Source of the DNA: Blastomonas sp. AAP53
GTDB lineage: Bacteria; Pseudomonadota; Alphaproteobacteria; Sphingomonadales; Sphingomonadaceae
DNA: 64,000 bases
Assembly: GCF_000331245.1 (NCBI RefSeq)
Contig: NZ_ANFZ01000019.1
Coordinates: 16,801 to 80,800 of the forward strand
Direction: 5' to 3'
The notes beneath the pieces were generated by a model that was given only the letters and a program-made list of their open reading frames with translations, was not told the DNA's origin and searched no databases. Positions 39,708 to 47,784 of this stretch are shown here, in pieces. A program made the translations under genes and the position numbers. Every line of letters starts with the position of its first letter. The stretch's first letter is position 1.

Positions 39708-40100
39708 TCACAGGGAGAGAAGGCGCGCCCGGTAGTCGAGCGTGACGATCCACAGGTCGCCGTTGCGCAGCGTCCGGCTGCGCAATGGCGAGAGGCTGAC
39801 CAGCCGGTAGCCGGTGCCGGTGCGCGGCGTGGCCAACACTCGCGCTTCGAGCGCGGCGGCAATCGCGGAGACCGGCACGGCGTCGTCCGATCCGTCGCGA
39901 ATGGTGAACGCGAGCCGTGCTTCGCGCCCGGGCCTGTCCTTGGTGCTCCAGTCGGTTGCCAGCACATCATCCAGCAGCACATAAGGCGCCACGATCCGGG
40001 CCGGGCTGCGGTGGAACACGCCGTTCACCTGCGCCATCAGCGCCGCATCGCCCGCCAGCCAATCGATGACGGCCAGCGCAAAATCCTGTTCCAGGCTCAT
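39708..40100 (-). CDS. GTA tail terminator, DUF3168 family (RcGTA gp8-like)
   Basis: 130 residues from the ATG at 40100, which overlaps the stop of the preceding gene (ATGA). MSLEQDFALAVIDWLAGDAAL, VFHRSPARIVAPYVLLDDVLATDWSTKDRPG and the C-terminal LWIVTLDYRARLL fit DUF3168. The protein caps the tail tube at the head end and joins it to the neck. Confidence 0.9.
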   Translation of the reverse strand: MSLEQDFALAVIDWLAGDAALMAQVNGVFHRSPARIVAPYVLLDDVLATDWSTKDRPGREARLAFTIRDGSDDAVPVSAIAAALEARVLATPRTGTGYRLVSLSPLRSRTLRNGDLWIVTLDYRARLLSL

Positions 40101-40318
40101 CGCAGCAACCTCCCCAGCCAGCGCAAAGCTGCATCGGTGAGCCAGCGGCGGCGCAACCCGCGTCCCCAAAGGTGCACGCGCCCACGATCGACGATGATGC
40201 GGATATCGGGCAGGATCACGCCGATCTCGTCACCCAGCCGTGTCGCCACGCGCTCAGCCCGGCGCGCGCCGATCCGCTCCGCCTGACGCAGCAGCACCGA
40301 TCCGAAGCGCCCGATCAC
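40097..40318 (-). CDS. Small neck-region protein in the GTA cluster (RcGTA gp7 position)
   Basis: 73 residues from the GTG at 40318, chosen because it overlaps the adaptor stop in the GTGA pattern used elsewhere in this operon; a longer GTG start exists at 40345. The protein is very Arg-rich (LLRQAERIGARRAERVATRL, RGLRRRWLTDAALRWLGRLLR). I do not recognise the family. Its slot, between adaptor and terminator, is that of the head-tail stopper. Confidence 0.65.
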   Translation of the reverse strand: MIGRFGSVLLRQAERIGARRAERVATRLGDEIGVILPDIRIIVDRGRVHLWGRGLRRRWLTDAALRWLGRLLR

Positions 40319-40854
40319 AGCCGTACCACGCGCCACGGCCGCCACAGTGCGCTGATCATCGCGGGCGGCGCAGCATCGCCTGTATCGCGTGCCAGATGGA
40401 CATGCGCCGCGAGACGGATGATCCCCTGCCGCAACGGCTCGGGCAGATCGCCCCAGTGCGCCGCAAGCCCTGCGTCATAACGCACCTCAATGCGGCTGGC
40501 AGAGCCGGGACGCAGCACACGCACCCGGCCGCTACCATCGGCTGAAATGTCGATGGCAAAGGCATCGCTCGCCAGCGCGAACCGCTCGCCAGCAGCATTG
40601 ATGCCGCTGACCGACGTGATCGCATGGACCGGGCGGGCGCCCAGCCGCTGCCAAGCGCGTGCCACCGGCAAGGTCTCGCGATATTCACGCACCAGCAGCG
40701 ACTGGCCGATGAACTGTTCGCACAGGCCAGCCGCGCTGCGCAGATGCCCGGTCAGAACCGCGTCATCGCCATCGCGGGTGACATTCAGGAACGCCTTGGC
40801 CTCCGCGAGTGCCAGGGGTGCGATGGCAGCGGGTTCGCTGGTGATGCCTCCCAT
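40315..40854 (-). CDS. GTA head-tail connector/adaptor (RcGTA gp6-like)
   Basis: 179 residues. The helix ALAEAKAFLNVTRDGDDAVLTGHLRSA is the usual N-terminal adaptor motif (gp6/gp15 connector family). YRETLPVARAW and the C-terminal RQGIIRLAAHVHLARD also fit. It binds under the portal and links the head to the tail. A short beta-rich protein gene shares its start with 40854. Confidence 0.9.
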   Translation of the reverse strand: MGGITSEPAAIAPLALAEAKAFLNVTRDGDDAVLTGHLRSAAGLCEQFIGQSLLVREYRETLPVARAWQRLGARPVHAITSVSGINAAGERFALASDAFAIDISADGSGRVRVLRPGSASRIEVRYDAGLAAHWGDLPEPLRQGIIRLAAHVHLARDTGDAAPPAMISALWRPWRVVRL

Positions 40855-41135
40855 CAGCGTTGCTCCACCCGGACGGCAACCGACCGTTCGTCGATCTCGC
40901 CATTAGTGAGCGTGACCCGGTTGGTTAGCGCATAGCTGGCCCCGGCGCGCCCGCCCGTCAGCGTGACCACCGCGCTCAGACCATCATGGCCCGACGCGGC
41001 GATTGCCATTCCGCCCTCGTGCTGCGGCGTGACCTGCCACTGGCTGGCGGCGATCAGGTTCGCGCCCAGATAGGCGGCGCCCCAATCGACACGATAATCG
41101 ATCCGGCTGTCCGGATCCTTGACGAACAGGCTCAT
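40854..41135 (-). CDS. Phage fibre-tail adaptor-like small protein
   Basis: 93 residues: MSLFVKDPDSRIDYRVDWGAAYLGANLIAAS, then GGRAGASYALTNRVTLTNGE. The pattern KDPD-IDY-VDW, an Ig-like beta core and TGGRAGxSYxLTN matches the phage fibre-tail adaptor family (recognised from family knowledge). In RcGTA no gene is found here. It follows a tail-fibre gene, which makes a role in attaching that fibre plausible. Confidence 0.7.
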   Translation of the reverse strand: MSLFVKDPDSRIDYRVDWGAAYLGANLIAASQWQVTPQHEGGMAIAASGHDGLSAVVTLTGGRAGASYALTNRVTLTNGEIDERSVAVRVEQR

Positions 41136-41320
41136 CGGCTGCTCCTTCTGATTGGCGGGGTTTCGCGCGGGCCGGTCAGGGACGGCGCGGTGTCATGCTA
41201 TGGGTTCTGGTGGCGGTGACCGCGAGGTGCTGAGGTCGAACCGTCTGTGACAAGGGCCCCAGCGCCATTGTCGCCCCCGGACGGATCGCAACACTGGCGA
41301 TCGCGGCCGCGCCGATCGCG

Positions 41321-42586
41321 TCACGCCCCGGCATCGGGCACCGCGGCTATCATCGCTGAAAGTTCGGCCACCTGCTGCGCGAGCACGTTGATCAGGAACA
41401 GCGCGAGCTGATCGGAACGGATGCCGAACCGGTCATGCGCGCCGTCGTCGTCTTCTTCCCATACGTCGTGGCAGCACCAACCATAGCGCCGCCAGTCGAG
41501 TCCGTGCGCGGTCAGGATATCGAAGGCGTTCTGCGCGCGGACACCATGATGCAGGCGTGCGTTCTCCGGCCCCTTGGCATCGCGCGCGGCCAACCACTGA
41601 AATAGCCCGAGCTCCGCCATGATGGCACGCCCCGCCGCGATCTCACTGGCATCAAGCCCGCCGATCCAGTGCTTGTCGCGCGCATCGCTGGTGTGGATCG
41701 CGCCATCGGTGGCATAGAGCTGGGTCCAGCGGCGGTCAGCGCGCCCCAGCGACATCGCTGAATCGACTGCCGCGTGCATCACGTCCTGCCGAATGTCGAG
41801 CGTTGCGATCAGGTTGCTTGGGCCCATGCCGACATGAAGGCTGTACCCGAAATCAGAGGTCCACAGCCCTGCGGTTGCCAGGCTATCCTTCAGCAACAGG
41901 CCGCCGCCGTAGGGCCCGCCGACCATCACTGCGCCATCGAGATTGGCGTTCGGGTTGAAGCCGCTGGACACGACATGCAGCGCACCCAGCGGCGATGACG
42001 TGCCTATGCCCATGCGTCCATCGGCGGCAATGCGCGCTCGCTCGGTTCCCCCCGTGCTGATGGCGAGGCAGTCCGCTGCGGGCAAAAAGGCACCGGTATT
42101 GGTATCGGCGGCAAAGGCCAAAGCCGGGCTGGCTGCACTGCCCGGCTCCAGCGCAAGGCTGGCATGGCCGTGGCCGGCCGCCGCATAATGACCCGCTGGC
42201 TGCTTGGCATCCAGCGCGGACTGCAGCCCCGTTACATCGGCGATGGCGTGATCATGACCTGCGCGATCTTCGCGCGCGGCAAACCATTGCGCCGCGACCG
42301 TCAGCGTGACGATCTTGAGGCCGGGCGAAAAATCCACCAGCGCATCGCCATGAGACGACACCAGCACGGTGCGGTTGGCGAGCGCACCGCCGATGATCTC
42401 GCCTTCGCCAACCTCCCATTCGTGCTCATGGGTGACCCCGGCAATGCTGTAGTGAAAGCGCGCGCCCGAAGGCACCGCGTCGGCAAAGCTGCGATGGCCG
42501 GGCACTGCGCCTGCCAGCGCCAGCGACGATGACCCGGTGGCGGTGGTCGATTCGCGCACCAGATCGGCGAAGAAGAGTTGGGGCAT
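41321..42586 (-). CDS. Tail fibre/spike protein with C-terminal S74 intramolecular chaperone
   Basis: 421 residues from the ATG at 42586, preceded by AGGAAAGG. Residues 1-120 resemble phage minor tail proteins (MPQLFFADLVRESTTATGSS). The middle is a beta-rich repeat with FAADTNTGAF and GTERARIAADGRMGIGTSSPLG, common in trimeric fibres. The last 122 residues carry the peptidase S74 motif TSDARDK (Ser300 would be the nucleophile) followed by FQWLAARD and YGWCCHDVWEE. S74 domains fold the trimer and then cut themselves off. Placement between the capsid and adaptor genes is not in the RcGTA plan. Confidence 0.82.
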   Translation of the reverse strand: MPQLFFADLVRESTTATGSSSLALAGAVPGHRSFADAVPSGARFHYSIAGVTHEHEWEVGEGEIIGGALANRTVLVSSHGDALVDFSPGLKIVTLTVAAQWFAAREDRAGHDHAIADVTGLQSALDAKQPAGHYAAAGHGHASLALEPGSAASPALAFAADTNTGAFLPAADCLAISTGGTERARIAADGRMGIGTSSPLGALHVVSSGFNPNANLDGAVMVGGPYGGGLLLKDSLATAGLWTSDFGYSLHVGMGPSNLIATLDIRQDVMHAAVDSAMSLGRADRRWTQLYATDGAIHTSDARDKHWIGGLDASEIAAGRAIMAELGLFQWLAARDAKGPENARLHHGVRAQNAFDILTAHGLDWRRYGWCCHDVWEEDDDGAHDRFGIRSDQLALFLINVLAQQVAELSAMIAAVPDAGA

Positions 42587-42710
42587 GGCGGGCCTTTCCT
42601 GGCTGAACACGGCAGCGGGGATAACGTGGATGCCCGCGCGGCGGGGAGGACCGCGCGGGCATTTGCGCGGCACCGCTTGCAGGGCACCGGCAACGGAAGA
42701 AATCGCGCGG

Positions 42711-43916
42711 TCAGCTTGCGGCGAACTTCATCAGCTTGATCGCCTGCGCGTTCATCACCTGCCCGCCGATCCGCTTGGTCGCGTAAAAATGCACGAACGG
42801 CTTGTTGGTGAACGGATCGCGCAGGATCGTCGTCGCGGTGCGTTCGGCGATGAGGTACCCCGCGCGGAAGTTGCCGAATGCGATCGACAGGCTGTTGGCG
42901 GCGATATCGGGCATGTCCTCGGCCTCGACCACCGGATAGCCGAGCAGCGTGGCGGGCTGGCCTGCCGCCAGCGAGGGCTGCCACAGGAACGCACCATCAT
43001 CGCTCTTCATCTTGCGGATGCGCGCCAGCGTCGACGAGTTCATCACGAAGCTCGCGCCCTGGCGATAGGCGGGGCGCAGCGCGTGGACCAGATCGACCAG
43101 CCGGTCCTCGGGCGCGCTGCTGGCAAAATTGCCGTCCGCACCCGATGCAACATATTGCAACACGCCGAACGCACGCGCGGCATCGTCCTGCGTCGTCGGC
43201 GTGCCGTTCAGGAATCCGCGCGGCTGGTTGGCGCCGGTACCAGTGATGAACGCCGCCCCCTCGGCGCGGGCGAACTCTTCGGCGATTTCGCCCGCCAGCC
43301 AGCTTTCGACATCGAAGGCGGCATCGTCGAGCATCGCCTGGCTCGCCGCCGGATTGGCATAGAGCTCGCCGCTGGGCGGGGCGATCTCGGCAAAGGCCGG
43401 CGTATCGGTCTCGGGCCGCGCAGCCGTCTCGCTGACCCAGCCCGAGGGCGTGCCGCCGGTGGTGACGAGCTTGCGATATCCCGCCGTACCGGTCTGCACG
43501 ACCTGCGCGATAGCACGGATCGGTGAAATGTCGGTCAGCATCCGGGCGATCATCGCGTCGATCTCGCGCGGAACGGCATAGCCGCCATCGGGGCCGGTGG
43601 TGGCGGCAAAGCTCTTCACCCCGGTTTCCAGGCCGCGCCGCAGATACTGATCGACGAAGCTCTTGGTCTCGGGCGCCTTGGCATCACCGCCGCCCAGCGA
43701 GGGCCGCGCGCCGGTGCGGGCCAGCCGCTCGATCCGTTCGCGCATCGTCGCGCTTTCGGTGCGGATCACATCGACCTCGCCCTTCACGCCATCAAGACCG
43801 GTTTCGAGCGCAGCGATGCGCTCTTCATGCTCTTGCGCCTGCAGGATCGCATCGAACGATGCTTCCAGCGGATCGGCATCGGCCTTCAGTTCGATCGGGT
43901 TGGGGGGCATTTCCAT
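42711..43916 (-). CDS. HK97-fold GTA major capsid protein (RcGTA gp5-like)
   Basis: 401 residues from the ATG at 43916, which has AAGGATGAAG upstream; the ORF can extend to 43970. Residues 1-100 are the coiled-coil scaffold (delta) domain (EERIAALETGLDGVKGEVDV) that the protease removes. The HK97 fold follows: GPDGGYAVPREID, GGTPSGWVSETAARPETD, GFLNG, ALRPAYRQGASFVMNSSTLARIRKMKSDDG and FGNFRAGYLIAERT. It builds the head that holds packaged DNA. Confidence 0.95.
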   Translation of the reverse strand: MEMPPNPIELKADADPLEASFDAILQAQEHEERIAALETGLDGVKGEVDVIRTESATMRERIERLARTGARPSLGGGDAKAPETKSFVDQYLRRGLETGVKSFAATTGPDGGYAVPREIDAMIARMLTDISPIRAIAQVVQTGTAGYRKLVTTGGTPSGWVSETAARPETDTPAFAEIAPPSGELYANPAASQAMLDDAAFDVESWLAGEIAEEFARAEGAAFITGTGANQPRGFLNGTPTTQDDAARAFGVLQYVASGADGNFASSAPEDRLVDLVHALRPAYRQGASFVMNSSTLARIRKMKSDDGAFLWQPSLAAGQPATLLGYPVVEAEDMPDIAANSLSIAFGNFRAGYLIAERTATTILRDPFTNKPFVHFYATKRIGGQVMNAQAIKLMKFAAS

Positions 43917-44016
43917 ATCTTCATCCTTCCATTCAGGGATCACACGGGGACCAGTCCCGGATTTGGGCACAAAAAGCCCCGCCGGAGCGGGGTGGAGAGA
44001 AACGGGGCTGGACGCT

Positions 44017-44403
44017 TCAGCGCAGCATGTGGACCTTGGCCCCCGGCATCATCGGCACGCTGACCAGGCTGACCTCGACCAGATCGAGATCGATCAGCTC
44101 GCGTGGGTGGCTGCCCATGGCCTTTCGGACGCGGTAGCCGAAGCTGAGGCCCATCACCGCGCCACTACGCAACGCCGCGAGCGCCTCGGTGGCACCATCA
44201 TCGAGCGCAGCGATGACACGCAGGCCGCGCCGGTCTTCGCTTGCATGTTCGATCCGTCCGATCAGCCTGTCCGGGCGGTGCTGCCACAGCAGCGGTAGAC
44301 CGCCGCCGCCCAGCGACCCGGTAAACGCCCCGCGCCGCACGATGTCACCGCCGCGATCGATCCGGTCGAACAGCGCGGCATAGCCTGCAAAGCGCACGCT
44401 CAC
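44017..44403 (-). CDS. HK97-family prohead protease (RcGTA gp4-like)
   Basis: 128 residues from the GTG at 44403, which overlaps the previous stop (GTGA). The predicted catalytic residues of the S78 family are His42 (LLWQHRPDRLIGR), Ser87 (VMGLSFGYRVR) and Glu110 (LVEVSLVSVPMMPGAKV). It cuts the scaffold domain off the capsid protein, and lies just before it in the operon. Shorter than RcGTA gp4, but the core is complete. Confidence 0.88.
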   Translation of the reverse strand: MSVRFAGYAALFDRIDRGGDIVRRGAFTGSLGGGGLPLLWQHRPDRLIGRIEHASEDRRGLRVIAALDDGATEALAALRSGAVMGLSFGYRVRKAMGSHPRELIDLDLVEVSLVSVPMMPGAKVHMLR

Positions 44404-44711
44404 TGGACGAGGTCGCCCACGCCCAGCTGGACCGCGAGCGCGGTCAGCACGATCGCCATGACCGCGCGGACGAATTTGTCGAAGGTCGCGCCCCAGACCC
44501 CGGCGCGCGCATCGCGCCACGTCTGCAACAGCTCGCGCAGCTGACGCAGATCTTCGCCCGCGCTCGCATCGGCCAGGCCGATCCGCGCCAATGCCCGCAC
44601 CGCGCCCAGATCGCCCGCTTCCTCGACCACCGCGCGCAGCGTGGCGAGGTCTGCGCCTTCTTCCGCCGCCTGCGCAAGCAGGCTGGCGAGCATGTCTTCG
44701 CTGTCCATCAT
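44400..44711 (-). CDS. Small GTA protein with C-terminal membrane helix (gp3.5 position, DUF6127-like)
   Basis: 103 residues. The N-terminal two thirds are helical and acidic (MLASLLAQAAEEGADLATLRAVV, DLGAVRALARIGLADA), and a hydrophobic segment ends it (AVMAIVLTALAVQLGVGDLV). It lies between the portal and protease genes, overlapping both, which is the slot of RcGTA g3.5, needed for head formation. The sequence resembles DUF6127, a family found in sphingomonad GTA clusters (from memory, not checked). Confidence 0.65.
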   Translation of the reverse strand: MMDSEDMLASLLAQAAEEGADLATLRAVVEEAGDLGAVRALARIGLADASAGEDLRQLRELLQTWRDARAGVWGATFDKFVRAVMAIVLTALAVQLGVGDLVQ

Positions 44712-45844
44712 GGCTTCGATATCCCCAGCATCGCCCGCTTTTCCTCAGGCGAAAGAAAGTCTGCCGCGCCAACCTGCGCCCACAGCCGCTCGCGATCCTC
44801 GGACAGCGCAGGCACCCGGTCCTGATCGATGGCGAGCGCGGCACCCGGCCACCAGTGATCGAGCCCTTGGGTCAGCGCAGCGGTGATCTTGTCCGCGAGC
44901 GGCAGCAGCGTCAGCCGCCACAAAGCGCGGTTGGCCTCGCGATAATTGGCGTAAGTATTGTCCCCCGGCAGGCCGAGCAGCATCGGCGGGACGCCAAAGG
45001 CCAGCGCGATCTCGCGTGCGGCGTTCGATTTCAGCGCGACAAAATCCATGTCGGCGGGCGACAGCGCCATGCTCTGCCAGCTCAGGCCGCCTTCGAGCAG
45101 CATCGGTCGCCCGGCGTTGGCATGGCCCGAAAAGCTCGCCTCCAGCTCGGCCTTCAACCGGTCGAACTGGTCGGGCGAGAGCACGCCTCCGGGCTCATCG
45201 GGGCGATAGACCAGAGCGCCCGACGGCCGCGCGGCATTGTCAAGCAAGGCCTGGTTCCAGCGGCTGGCGGCGTTGTGCACCGCCACCGCGCGCGCCGCCG
45301 CGCCCAGGCACCCCAGGCCATAATGGTCGTCGGTCGGGTGGAAGGCCTTGATATGGACGATTACCGGCGCACCGTCGCCCTCGCTCGCCGCGAGCCGCGT
45401 GGAGCTGTCGCCGACACGATAGACATAGGCGGCGGGCCAGCCGCGCGCGTCGGGCTCGATCGACACACGATCGGGGCGCAATGCGAAAAGCTCCGCCGGG
45501 CGGCCATCGGCATCGCGCAAGATCTGCACATAGCCGTTGCCGTGCAGCAGCAGATGCGCCGCCAACGTCTCGAGCAAACCCTGCCCCGCGCTGGTGGTCG
45601 CGACCAGTGCGGCGATCGCGGGATCGGAGCTGGCGAGCGGTGCGCCGCCCACGCCTTCGGCCACCAGCCGCACCGCGCGCTGCGCGATGGGGTTGTCGCA
45701 ATAACCTGCGCGCACCTGTTCGGGATAAGACAACGGCGGATCGGCCAGCATCACGCTCCACGGGCTGGTGTACGCGCGCGCCAAAGGCGGCCGTTCACCC
45801 CTCGCGCCTTTCAGCGCGAGTGCCAGGTCTTTCCAATATCCCAT
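44708..45844 (-). CDS. GTA portal protein (RcGTA gp3-like)
   Basis: 378 residues, usual for HK97-type portals. It contains WSVMLADPPLSYPEQVRAGYCDNPIAQRAV, the wing and stem region (LAAHLLLHGNGYVQILRDADGRP) and VALKSNAAREIALAFGVPPMLLGLPGDNTYANYREANRALWR, a strongly conserved portal block at about 278-320. Twelve copies form the DNA entry ring. It starts one base after the terminase stop and overlaps the next gene by ATGA. Confidence 0.93.
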   Translation of the reverse strand: MGYWKDLALALKGARGERPPLARAYTSPWSVMLADPPLSYPEQVRAGYCDNPIAQRAVRLVAEGVGGAPLASSDPAIAALVATTSAGQGLLETLAAHLLLHGNGYVQILRDADGRPAELFALRPDRVSIEPDARGWPAAYVYRVGDSSTRLAASEGDGAPVIVHIKAFHPTDDHYGLGCLGAAARAVAVHNAASRWNQALLDNAARPSGALVYRPDEPGGVLSPDQFDRLKAELEASFSGHANAGRPMLLEGGLSWQSMALSPADMDFVALKSNAAREIALAFGVPPMLLGLPGDNTYANYREANRALWRLTLLPLADKITAALTQGLDHWWPGAALAIDQDRVPALSEDRERLWAQVGAADFLSPEEKRAMLGISKP

Positions 45845-45845
45845 G

Positions 45846-47174
45846 TCAGTCCTCCAGCGATCGGATGCGCGGAGTGCCGCGCCGTCCCAGCATCAGTTCG
45901 GTCAGCGCCCAGACCAAAGCATCGGCGCGGTCGGGCGAGCGGCCGGGGCCCTGATAGTCGCCGCCCGCCATCAGGCCGCACATCTCGTCCTCCAGCCGGG
46001 CAAAGGTGCCGCAATGGATCACCCGGCCTGCCTCGTAGAGCGCCGCGATCGGCTCGGCCCGGACGGCCTTGCCACGGCTGGCGTGGACCAGCCGCACGGG
46101 CAGCGCGATGTTGGAAGCGCGCAGCACCGCGCCCACCATCTCGCCGCCCTGGTTGGCCTCGGCGATGATCCGGTCTGCGCCCCAGGCATCGGACGCCGCC
46201 GAAACCGCGCGCGCCCAGCCTTCGGGCGAGGCGCGCTCGACCGAGCAATCGGCGAGCACCGCGGCGCGGCCATCGGCCTGCAAGGCGCACACGATGATGC
46301 CGCACGCATCGCCCTGCGACCCCGCCGGGGGATCGACACCGATCACCACGCGCACGAAGCCTTCCGCGCTCCAGCGCACGCGGCAAGCCTCGATCAGGCT
46401 GCGGCTCCACAATGCGCCTTCGATATCGTCGAGCAGATCGCCATCGAGCTCCTGCCGGCCGAGCGCGGTTCCGCCATAATGCCGCTCCACCGCCGCCAGA
46501 AACGCGGGCGGCAGGTTGGCCCGGTTGGCGTGGCTGCTGCCCCGGCTGATCACGATACCATCATCGGCAAGCAGGTGGCGGACGAGGGGAACCGCGCGCG
46601 GGGTCGTCGTGGCCGTCACCTGCGGCAGCGCTCCCACCCGCAGGCCCAGTTGCAGATTGTCCCACGCCGCCATCGCGCGGCCCGAGGCATTGTCCCACTT
46701 GGCAATCTCGTCGCACCACGCATGGCTATGTTCGGGCCCGCGCAGACTTTCGGGCTCTGCTGCCGAAAACAAGGTCGCTTGCGCGCCGCCCGGCCAGCGC
46801 AGACGGCGCAGCGACGGTTCCCAGACCGGGCGCATCGCGTCGGGCGCGATGGCGAGCAGGCCGCTTGGCCCTTCCACCATCACGCTGCGCGCTTCTGCCA
46901 TGTTGGCCGCGACCAATGCGATCCGCGCATCGGGCATGCTCTCGCCGATACAACGCACCCATTCGGCCCCCGCCCGCGTCTTGCCGAAGCCACGCCCAGC
47001 CATGATCAGCCAGATCCGCCAATCGCCCGGCGGCGCCATCTGCTCGGGCCGCGCCCAGAACCTCCAGTGATGCACCAGCTCGCGCGCCGCCCCATCGGAC
47101 AGCCCATCGATGTAGCGCCGCATCGCCTTATCCGGCATCGCCGCCAGCCTTTCGGCCAGCGAGAGGCTGGTCAC
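45846..47174 (-). CDS. GTA terminase large subunit (RcGTA gp2-like)
   Basis: 442 residues. The ATPase has Walker A AGRGFGKT (59-66) and Walker B AWCDEIAKW (Asp155, Glu156), with the coupling motif TATTTPR near 188. The C-terminal RNase H-like nuclease has Asp281 (VIGVDPPAG), an acidic residue in RIIAEANQGG and the terminal SPDRADALVWALTEL. It cuts host DNA and pumps it into heads. All motifs are intact. Its start overlaps the small terminase by four bases. Confidence 0.95.
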   Translation of the reverse strand: MTSLSLAERLAAMPDKAMRRYIDGLSDGAARELVHHWRFWARPEQMAPPGDWRIWLIMAGRGFGKTRAGAEWVRCIGESMPDARIALVAANMAEARSVMVEGPSGLLAIAPDAMRPVWEPSLRRLRWPGGAQATLFSAAEPESLRGPEHSHAWCDEIAKWDNASGRAMAAWDNLQLGLRVGALPQVTATTTPRAVPLVRHLLADDGIVISRGSSHANRANLPPAFLAAVERHYGGTALGRQELDGDLLDDIEGALWSRSLIEACRVRWSAEGFVRVVIGVDPPAGSQGDACGIIVCALQADGRAAVLADCSVERASPEGWARAVSAASDAWGADRIIAEANQGGEMVGAVLRASNIALPVRLVHASRGKAVRAEPIAALYEAGRVIHCGTFARLEDEMCGLMAGGDYQGPGRSPDRADALVWALTELMLGRRGTPRIRSLED

Positions 47175-47704
47175 GTCGCGTCTGCCGCCGCGCCCTTGGC
47201 GGGGATAGGCGCACCGATGGCGGTGTCGAGCCGCTGGCGGATCTGTTCGAGCGTTGCGGTCATCTGTTCGCGCGCGCCCTTGGCGGCCAGCGGATCGGGC
47301 GCTGCATCACCGCGCGTCTTTTCCACGCTCGCCTTGTACGCCATCAGCAGCTTCAGTCCTTGCGCATCGTCGAACTCGGTCGCGCGCCCCATGCTGCCAT
47401 CGGGCCGCTTGATCGGCTTGATCGTACCGAACCGCGCGGTCTTGAGCATGCGAAACTCCAGCTCGTCATAACCGGTGGCGATGGCCGTCTGCCATCCGTT
47501 GCTGAACGCCGGGCTGGTCGCACGCAGCCGATAGACCGCTGATCGCGAGACACCGGCACGCTTGGCCGACACCGAAACATTGGACGTTTCAGCCAGATGA
47601 TCGAGAAACGCCCGCAGGCTTTCCTCCGACAGAAAATCGGACAAGGGGTTCTCCGCGCTTGTGGCGTCAGGGGCGAGAGAGCGGGCGGAGCAGATTGGCC
47701 CCAA
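47171..47704 (-). CDS. GTA small terminase-like DNA-binding protein (RcGTA gp1 position)
   Basis: Up to 177 residues. Both usable starts are TTG: 47704 (with GAGAAGAAG upstream) or 47644 (with GGAGAA upstream, giving 157 residues beginning SDFLSEESLRAFL). A helix-turn-helix is clear: NVSVSAKRAGVSRSAVYRLR, then GWQTAIATGYDELEFRML. The C-terminal half is charged and helical. It is the first structural gene and overlaps the large terminase, as small terminase subunits do. Upstream is a 17-bp palindrome that may control it. Confidence 0.82.
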   Translation of the reverse strand: MGPICSARSLAPDATSAENPLSDFLSEESLRAFLDHLAETSNVSVSAKRAGVSRSAVYRLRATSPAFSNGWQTAIATGYDELEFRMLKTARFGTIKPIKRPDGSMGRATEFDDAQGLKLLMAYKASVEKTRGDAAPDPLAAKGAREQMTATLEQIRQRLDTAIGAPIPAKGAAADAT

Positions 47705-47767
47705 GCGACTCGCTTCTTCTCGATGTTCCTGATTTGTACCAAAGCAGCGTCACGATGTCAACCGTCT

Positions 47768-47784
47768 TTAACCGTATGGGTTAA
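47768..47784. promoter_or_regulatory. 17-bp palindrome upstream of the GTA operon
   Basis: TTAACCGTATGGGTTAA is a perfect inverted repeat (6-base arms, 5-base centre). It lies 64 bases before the more distant small-terminase start and covers the stop codon of the MmcB gene. TTAACC is a CtrA half-site in alphaproteobacteria, but the spacing (N9 between TTAA) differs from the full CtrA site (N7), so another activator is equally likely. Confidence 0.55.

Larger units (their letters stand above)
31949..47704 (-). mobile_element. Gene transfer agent (GTA)-like structural gene cluster
   Basis: About 15.7 kb of minus-strand genes in the order of the Rhodobacter capsulatus GTA: small terminase, large terminase, portal, small membrane protein, prohead protease, capsid, adaptor, tail terminator, tube, two chaperones, tape measure, distal tail, hub, NlpC/P60 peptidase, tip protein and DUF2793. 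There is no integrase, repressor, replication or lysis gene, and base composition matches the host. Every reading frame appears intact. This is what distinguishes a domesticated GTA from a prophage. Such particles package random host DNA. Activity cannot be judged from sequence. Confidence 0.88.

Noticed and set aside
31949..47704. Ordinary integrated prophage
   Set aside because: No integrase, repressor, replication, holin or tRNA-adjacent attachment site. Gene order and sizes match GTAs instead.
47353..47742. Minus-strand 129-codon frame as the real small terminase
   Set aside because: It is in another frame over the 5' part of the helix-turn-helix gene and encodes Arg/Ser/Pro-rich sequence. 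The helix-turn-helix frame overlaps the large terminase properly.
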